Source: Datisca glomerata (Eukaryota; Streptophyta; Magnoliopsida; Cucurbitales; Datiscaceae). From it: a DNA stretch of 64,000 nt. A program made the translations under genes and the position numbers. Below the pieces are notes generated by a model. It saw nothing but the letters and a program-made list of their open reading frames with translations, had not been told where the DNA came from and ran no database searches. Below, piece after piece: positions 57,121-64,000 of the stretch (position 1 is its first letter; the number at the start of each line of letters is the position of its first letter). The stretch is taken from NCBI GenBank assembly GCA_003255025.1, contig QANY01013250.1, forward strand, positions 1,116,001-1,180,000, in the 5' to 3' direction.

Positions 57121-58032
57121 TGATGTACAAGGGTGCACCCAATGTCACTCACATGGTTGACCGTTATGACTTTGACTTGTCAATGTGGCACATGTCGATC
57201 ATGAACTACTGCCAAGTGTCAACTTTGACTTCAGAATGTGATTGTTCAATCCACGTTAGCGAGTGACTGACATAAAGTGTATTTTTTATTATTTATTCTT
57301 TTTATATATTCGTTCATATCATTGTAACCAGTAATTTGAGTGACAAAGACTCCCCTTACCTGGGAACAATTATGGGGGATGTGGTATGGTAGGATTTGCA
57401 CGAAGTTCATCATATTGGAAAGGATATCTCTTTATCAGGATGGCCTCTTTGAGGGCCGTGGATGTGCCCTCTTTCAATTGCAGGAAGGGACTTAGTTGTT
57501 AGGACACCCCTTGAGTGGGTTCCCAGACGAATATCGCATGTCTCATCGATGTGACGCGTTCTCCGTGTTCATCCTTCCCGGATTCATGGTCACTGCACGT
57601 AACACATTGCGCAATTTGAAAGGTGGCATATATGAGAATCTTCCCATAGATACATTGGCCCATGAATTATGGTTATAATGAGCGATGACTGGGTGTTGCC
57701 ATCTCAACGAGCTTGATGATGTGTCATTACGTAGGGTCCACTGTCAATTAGACATGGGATTAATTGGAGTGGACCCTGCATGGAAACTTTTATATGTATA
57801 GAGTCATTCCCTTTCATCATAAGGACTTTTGACACTTTAGCTCCATTTGACATTTTAGCTCCATCTGAATTCCTCCTCTCAAGAACATTTCGTCACATTC
57901 CATAGGCTGGCTCAAAGTGCTCGTACTTCACTCTTCATATCTCAACCTCCACGTTCTCAGGCTATATTTTTCGGTTATTGTGACTAGATCACACCCACGT
58001 GACGTCACGGTCACAACCTTAGCTCCTTAACA
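57121..58032 (+). repeat. LTR E2, likely 3' LTR of an old element
   Basis: It aligns with E1 (31335-32285) from the gggtgcaccc block to the ttaaca end, with many substitutions and small gaps. A decayed TATA (tatatgtatagag) occurs at the position of the E1 TATA box. A short frame (57496-57678) is also open at the matching place in E1 (31700-31900). Confidence 0.7.
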
Positions 58033-61000
58033 GATTTGAACTAATTTCTATTTTATTTTGTTTTGTGAAAAAATATTTAGTGTTATAACCACAACTCCAT
58101 GAAAATTATAAAGAAACATTTAAAATATAAAGAAAAATAATGAAATGTGGATTATAAAAAAATTAATTAGTTCAGTAATGTGTTTATGTTCACTGACGAA
58201 GATTAGAATAATTTCACTAATTAACTAGAAAGTGCAAAAAAATATCAAGTGCGTTCATAAACTTAATTCTCACAAAACTCAAATATTAAGATGAGAGAGT
58301 AAAATTATATTTATATAAAAAAAAATTAAGAGAATAACTGCTAAATAAATAACTGATATATAACAAAAACAAAATACAACGAGTATTTGAAACCACCGCT
58401 TAACATGTAGGAATAATGAGTTTTTACTAGATTTTTATTCCTCTTGAAGATTTATTTTCAGCACCCATGATATCGATATTGGCACTAAATACAAAAAATC
58501 TTCATTTCGGGATTTTCTTTTGAGACTATCATATCTCATGATATGGTAAAAGGGTCTATTCAAAAATTTCTCCACAATTAATATTTGAATTTTCTCTTTC
58601 TAATATCTTTAGTGAATTTTTTCAACTTTTTTTGTGGTCAATAGGCATAAGCAAATTACTAAAGATGCGCGCCACTAAAAATAAAGAGTTTTGTGCTTTG
58701 ATGGAAGGGATGAGGTCCAAATAACGGAAGTCGCTAGGGTTCTTGTTGAAACGCTTTCCCTTTCACAAAAGATGACCAAATTTCAATACTATTTGTCACG
58801 TTACACTGCCATTTTTTCAATATCATTGAATAGTATGGCATGAGTTTAAGGTCACTTAATTAAGTGGGAGAGCCGTGTTATGGGTGAGACTATTGCATGG
58901 TTTAGAGAGCATTTGTGTATGTGTTGCAAGTTAACGTTTACGAAAAAGTTATCATCAAGTTTCGTTGTGCATTTCTGATCTCATTCTAAAGTTCTCTATT
59001 TTATTTTCTCAATCCGGCGACCATGCTAAAAAAAGATCAAGAACTGCATCGAACGACCAAGTCATAGCCAAGTAATTGGTATGCCCAAAGCCGCCCATGG
59101 CTTAAGAGTCATCTAGCCGCGAGACTCGCGAATCATGTGGGGATGGTCAGGTTCCTCATGACCAGGCCATGGATAGCTCCATTTCATTGCCATCAACCAT
59201 ATCTACAGTTATTTTTCCTGGATCGGTGGTCGGCCTCACATAATTATTCTCCACCTAGCAGCTATAATTTTTAGGATAATATGACTCAAACTCACATTTT
59301 TTTTACTTGGTATAAAGGTTTTAACCAATTACCTTAGCTCATCTTAGGAGATTATAGATTTTTCAAAATAGTTAGCTAAAGTAGCTTAAACTATCATACC
59401 AGCTTCACTTTGTCAATTTTATAGTGTTTCTGTTGTTTTGATTTATAACAAGTTTGATTTACTCCTTGATTTTACGCTAATAAAAATGTAACTTTTTTAT
59501 TTCGTGAAAATATATTAATATGATGGATGTACTAATGAAGTTCAAAAGATTTTAATATATGATATCAATACATGAAGGAATAATTAATTTCATTATACGG
59601 AGTATTTATGGGGTTTTATTACTCTTCATGATTTACTCCAGCATAAATGGAATCTCATAAATATATTATATCCAACGATATGGACAATACTAAAAAATAA
59701 CTTCGTGTCTTCATGTTCTTTCAAGACTATCATGCCTCATAATATTGTAAAATGACCTAAGTTCCTATTTTTGTTAAAGTTACAAATTTTATTAAATTGT
59801 GGATAGAGTAATTCAAAATAACGATATTTTGCCTATTTGAAGCTTAATTAACTATCTAAATATCAATAGAAAATGATAACAAAAGACAAATTTTAAAAGT
59901 AGAGTTAGTAAAATGTCCGTTAAATTTGTTATTTATGAAATGTTCGCGTTTTCATAATTTTGATAGAAAATCATTGCTAGTTCGTGCGTGAATTACTAAC
60001 CTATTCACATTAGTCAAAGATTTTTTTATGAATTTTAATTGTCTGACTATTTATTTAACTACATTTTAAAAATTGATCATTTTTATAATTCTTTCGAGAA
60101 TAATTCTACATCCACAAAATAATTTTTATTAAATTTTAAGTAATATGTCAATTATTTTGAATCATACGATATTAACATATGAATAATTGACATATTATTT
60201 AAGTATTGGTCAATTATTTAACACCCTAATATAATTGGTTCTCCCAAATATCAAAAGATCTGAAACTTGGAGATATTTGCTTGGGCCAGACTATGGTAAT
60301 GGTTTGGGTCAGCCAATAGAACATGACTTTTATATTGATCCAATGGTGCTGACGTATAGTAAGACTAATTCATCACAGTGAGGACTGAGGACAGGAGATC
60401 TGTTATATCGGAGAACACATGCCTACGTTTAGTTAAATATAGCACTAAATTTTTTTAATATTTGGTCCAAAAAGATTCCCTAGATCTGATTTGTATGATA
60501 AGTTTTCCGTTAAAAAAAAAAATCTTAAAATATCTCTTAAGTCAGAGTGAGTAAGCACTGTTTTAGCGATTGCAGAACAATTCCTTTGTAATACCACTTT
60601 GGGATGTCTTTTCCTTGTTCTTATATTTTCTTTTTCCACTCAGTTTAACTAATATATCAATCCATCTGATCATATTATTAATCAAATCAAATTTATGACA
60701 AGTTTTCTCAATTGTGGTGTCAAAATCTTATAACATGTTATTTGAGATCTTAGAAGTTTAAAATCAGTTTTTTGAACGAGCATTAATTAAATAATATATT
60801 TATTAACTGTTAAAAATCATAAAAATAAGAATGATTATTTTATTTATTAAATCAAGGAGTTAAAATCAAAATGTTTGATATTATTAAAATGTTATTCAAG
60901 AAAAATAAAGTTTAATTAATTATTTTGAAAATATAATGGACTTTTCACCGTCCATCTCAAATTTAAAAAAAATGTGGAATCACTTTGTCGCTTATTTACT

Positions 61001-62842
61001 AGAAATCTCATCTACTATAGTCAATAGAATCAATAGAATCAATTTTAATCAAAATTATGAAAGATACTCGAAAGTCAGAATCAAAATCTAAAACTATAAT
61101 AAACAAGGAGAATGAATTGAATTCCAGAATCCCCTTCAACAAATTAAGCAAGCACGTAATTAATATTCAAAATACAATTTCCAAATTCAAGAGTAAAATC
61201 ATTTGAAGTAAACTTTTAAATACCCAAACATAGAATCCCAAACATTATATTCCCTTGCTGATTGAAAAACAAGCATTTTGGGGAATAACATTAGTGATTG
61301 TGCAATGATTCAAACACCCAAAGTGTACCCTCCTCGCCTAAATTGTTTTTAAATAATATGTATAATTTGATATGATGTATATATATTAAATTTTATTTTT
61401 TTTAAAAAAAATAAATAAAATAGAGAAAATTATGAATTAATCTATTTCAACTATAAAATTGTTATTATTTATAATCTCAAATTATTATTTTCATCGTTTA
61501 TAATTTTTAACTTTTCATTTATCATCAAATATAACTTTCCGTCTATTAATTTAATATAAAATGACGTAATTCTAAAATACTAAATTATAAATTCACCCAT
61601 CAATACTAAGTAGGTTTTGGGTCTTCATCTTTTTCCCAAACCATAGCAAACAAACAAAACCCTTCTCCGTGAACCCCTCACATAGCAAACAAACTAATAT
61701 AAGAAGACGACAGGAAGATTTAGACAGAGGGGAGGTGGTAGTGGTGGTCCAGGTGTCCTGGCATGCTTGTTTTAAACCCCACATATAAATGTATTAGATC
61801 CACTGGCTAAAAACAAACACCATATACATATGACAATCCAGCTAAAGGATTAAAAATACGGATTAAAATTTGACAAAAAATAAAAAGAAAATTACGGATT
61901 AAAATTCTCTCAAATATCTGAATGATTCAGATTTAAATGTCACATTTGGATTATCTAGTTGAAAGTTCATGTAATGTCAAACTGTTGTGTCTACCATTAG
62001 CTTCAAAGGCAACAATCCGTTTCCTAAATTGCTATCAAATTTGGCTGAAACTTATTTTCAAAATTTAACAATCTCCAAATAGGCCAATTTCCTCTATATA
62101 AAAGACTACAATTTATATCACCCTCATCATCTAACACAATTTAACATATTATTTAAATAAATAAATCAACTACAGAAGAAAAAACATTAAAAATAAGCAA
62201 AAAAATTTAAGAAAACAAAAATGTTTGTTACAAACACAACCAAGCATACACCCTGGTGCTTGCCACCTCAGTTATTTTTTTTTGTTTTTTCCCCCCTCTA
62301 TTTTGCCTTTAACAGTGTACATCCATGTGCGCCTCGTGTACACCCATTAGAAATGTTTATATTCTACCTTAACGTCCACCATCTTCTCCTACCTCCATGA
62401 ATCTTGACCGCAAGATGCTATTATTTTCTCTTCATTGAATAATGATTATTCGAGGATGGTAAAAAATTTCTGATTGGAGAAAATAATGATAAATTAAGAT
62501 AATTAGACTATTATTTTCTCACCCTTTTTTCTGTTTTGTCAACATCTTCTACAGCTTAAAGACTAAAGTTAGTTGTACAAGCTACAACGTGACATCCAAC
62601 TTTTTTTTCCAAATTCAAAAATAAAATATCTAAGAAAATTTGATCGACAAAAAAACATAGATATGCAAAGATAAATAACCAAGGATCCGATCCGACCACG
62701 AAATTTAAATAAATTCAAAAAAACAAAAACACTTTTTGATGGGGGAAAAGGTGAGAAAAGAAATGGGAAAAAATTAAATTAAAACTAAGAAAACTAACAT
62801 GACAGGCGGTGGTGGTACAGTGATACCGGGACAACCATTCGG
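58033..62842. other. AT-rich intergenic region downstream of SMT2
   Basis: No gene, RNA or repeat family was recognised. Short frames (60445-60639, 61593-61784 on the minus strand) have no family features. The segment 59030-59280 is less AT-rich and unassigned. The SMT2 3' untranslated region should lie just left of 62843, but no single poly(A) signal stands out. Confidence 0.5.
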
Positions 62843-63928
62843 CTAAGAGGTTGATTTGGGTGATTCAGGTTTCCGGCAGAGAACCATGTGCATAGGAGTG
62901 AAGATTCCGGTCTCGCCTCCCCTAGTCAGGTAGTCGGCGGTCTTGAACAGCATTTCATGGACATCGACAGTTCCTTTGGGAGCTATTCCCAAGGCTGCGA
63001 GTACAGTGACTAAAATGTGATTTCTCCAGTAGGCAATCCTTCCCATCTTCAACCTCGTCCACCATGGTTCAGCCGGTGGCTTAGCCAGATCTTGCTCTTT
63101 AACCACTTCAAACCCTACCTTCCTCGCCGTCTCCGCAATGTCGACGTAGCTTCTGAGGCCTGGCAAGGCGTCGCCTCTTTCAATTCCCTGGATGACTTCC
63201 ACGTGTTCCTCGTTATCAGCCTTGTACTTGTCGGTGGTTACCCATTCGTACGAGACGTAGAGAGATCCGGGTTTCAAAACCCTGAAGATCTCGGCGTATA
63301 CCTCTTCTAGCTTCGGCGCGTGGCAGGTCGCTTCGATCGAGTACGCGCCGTCGAAGCTGTTGTCAGGGAACGGCATCTCGAGGAAATTTCCGCAGACGAC
63401 TTCGCACAAAGAGTCTAATCCTGCCTTCTTGTTGTGCAGCCTCGCGCGCTTCACCTGGTACTCGTTGATTGTGATTCCGACCACATTGGCACGCGAGTGA
63501 GCGGCGATAGCACGCATTGGACCACCAACTCCACATCCAACGTCTAGAATTCGATCCCCGGGTTTGACGTCGATGAGATCGACGGCCATCTCTTCGTGAA
63601 GGCGCGTGGCGTCGCGGTGAGATTTGCCGTGAATGGAGGGGGAGAAATGGAAGGACTGGCCCCATCCCCACTCATAGATATCAGTGACTAAGTTGTAGAA
63701 AGTGTCGACAAAGTCGGGGACCTTCTCGGCGGTTTCGATCTCTTTGGGACGACGAAAGAAGGACCAATACTGCTTGTAGTTGTCTTGGACTTTCTCAGCC
63801 GAAATGGAACCACCGGAGAGATCGACGGCACGTTTACCTTTCTGCTCGGCGGGGCCAAGTACGCAGACAAACCAGTAGAGGCCTCCGGCGAGGAGGGCCC
63901 CAGTACAAAAGAGAGTAAGAGAGTCCAT
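62843..63928 (-). CDS. SMT2: 24-methylenesterol C-methyltransferase 2
   Basis: Intact 361-residue protein, the usual length for plant SMT2, with no intron. SMT2 adds the second methyl group to the sterol side chain (24-methylenelophenol to 24-ethylidenelophenol) using S-adenosylmethionine at the endoplasmic reticulum, and so sets the balance of sitosterol to campesterol. Visible features are an N-terminal membrane segment (about 4-25, LTLFCTGALLAGGLYWFVCV), the aromatic sterol-binding motif YEWGWGQSFHFS (85-96), SAM motif I LDVGCGVGGPMR (128-139), the conserved IEATCHAP (198-205), and a C-terminal sterol-methyltransferase domain (about 290-355). The short hydrophobic N-terminus followed by a Lys-rich linker favours SMT2 over SMT1, which starts differently. 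The coding sequence is clearly richer in GC than its surroundings. Confidence 0.96.
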   Translation of the reverse strand: MDSLTLFCTGALLAGGLYWFVCVLGPAEQKGKRAVDLSGGSISAEKVQDNYKQYWSFFRRPKEIETAEKVPDFVDTFYNLVTDIYEWGWGQSFHFSPSIHGKSHRDATRLHEEMAVDLIDVKPGDRILDVGCGVGGPMRAIAAHSRANVVGITINEYQVKRARLHNKKAGLDSLCEVVCGNFLEMPFPDNSFDGAYSIEATCHAPKLEEVYAEIFRVLKPGSLYVSYEWVTTDKYKADNEEHVEVIQGIERGDALPGLRSYVDIAETARKVGFEVVKEQDLAKPPAEPWWTRLKMGRIAYWRNHILVTVLAALGIAPKGTVDVHEMLFKTADYLTRGGETGIFTPMHMVLCRKPESPKSTS

Positions 63929-63990
63929 ACAGACGGGAGAGTGAAAATTGACAAAATTGGGGATGGGAATGAAAACCCAAAAGTTTCGTT

Positions 63991-63999
63991 GTATATAAA
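63991..63999 (-). promoter_or_regulatory. TATA box of SMT2
   Basis: On the minus strand the sequence reads tttatatac about 63 bp upstream of the start codon, leaving room for a leader of roughly 35 bases. Upstream elements fall outside the window. Confidence 0.6.
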
Positions 64000-64000
64000 G

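Noticed and set aside
61593..61784. 63-residue minus-strand frame with a Thr-rich run
   Set aside because: It is short, of low complexity, and has no recognisable domain or promoter context.
63017..63954. Extra frames on both strands within SMT2
   Set aside because: They are shadows of the SMT2 frame caused by its higher GC content.

Overview
This is a stretch of plant nuclear DNA, most likely from a eudicot. It is AT-rich, full of decayed retroelements, and holds only two intact host genes, both on the minus strand and both uninterrupted by introns. One (26358-27251) encodes a chloroplast thioredoxin-like protein of the CDSP32 type. The other (62843-63928) encodes a 24-methylenesterol C-methyltransferase of the SMT2 type. 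The two genes have no evident functional link.

Layout. 1-8160: two tandem satellite-like arrays (45-bp and 82-88-bp units), a decayed + strand Ty1/copia copy (A) between them, and a stretch that looks like a Ty3/gypsy LTR promoter region. 8161-24163: one old L1-type LINE, opened twice by insertions. The first is a 2.8-kb DNA element with hairpin ends and a 9-bp target duplication (9280-12095). The second is copia copy D (14702-23111), whose 3' LTR was itself entered by an element that left a solo gypsy-type LTR (19839-22755). A TRIM-like element ends the LINE (24164-24695). 24696-27496: intergenic DNA around CDSP32. 27497-31295: a decayed endogenous pararetrovirus (Caulimoviridae) beginning about 245 bp upstream of the CDSP32 start codon and bracketed by an 18-bp direct repeat.

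31335-58032: a second nest. Two related LTRs in the same orientation (E1 31335-32285, E2 57121-58032) lie outside two minus-strand copia elements of one family, B (33502-44403) and C (44704-56234). Both B and C keep two LTRs, the latter with a tRNA-iMet-type primer site. Copy B has a chimeric LTR containing a partial LTR duplication plus an unidentified segment. Copy B also carries a hAT-like insertion. Copy C has an internal tandem duplication in its integrase region and a 1.46-kb CT expansion found in only one LTR. 58033-62842 is AT-rich intergenic DNA leading to SMT2, whose TATA box sits at the right edge of the window.

Nothing here supports a new multi-gene system. The most interesting items are the hairpin-ended DNA element, the chimeric LTR of copy B, the one-sided CT expansion in copy C, and the pararetrovirus next to the CDSP32 promoter. 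All element boundaries were read by eye, by comparing copies within the window.
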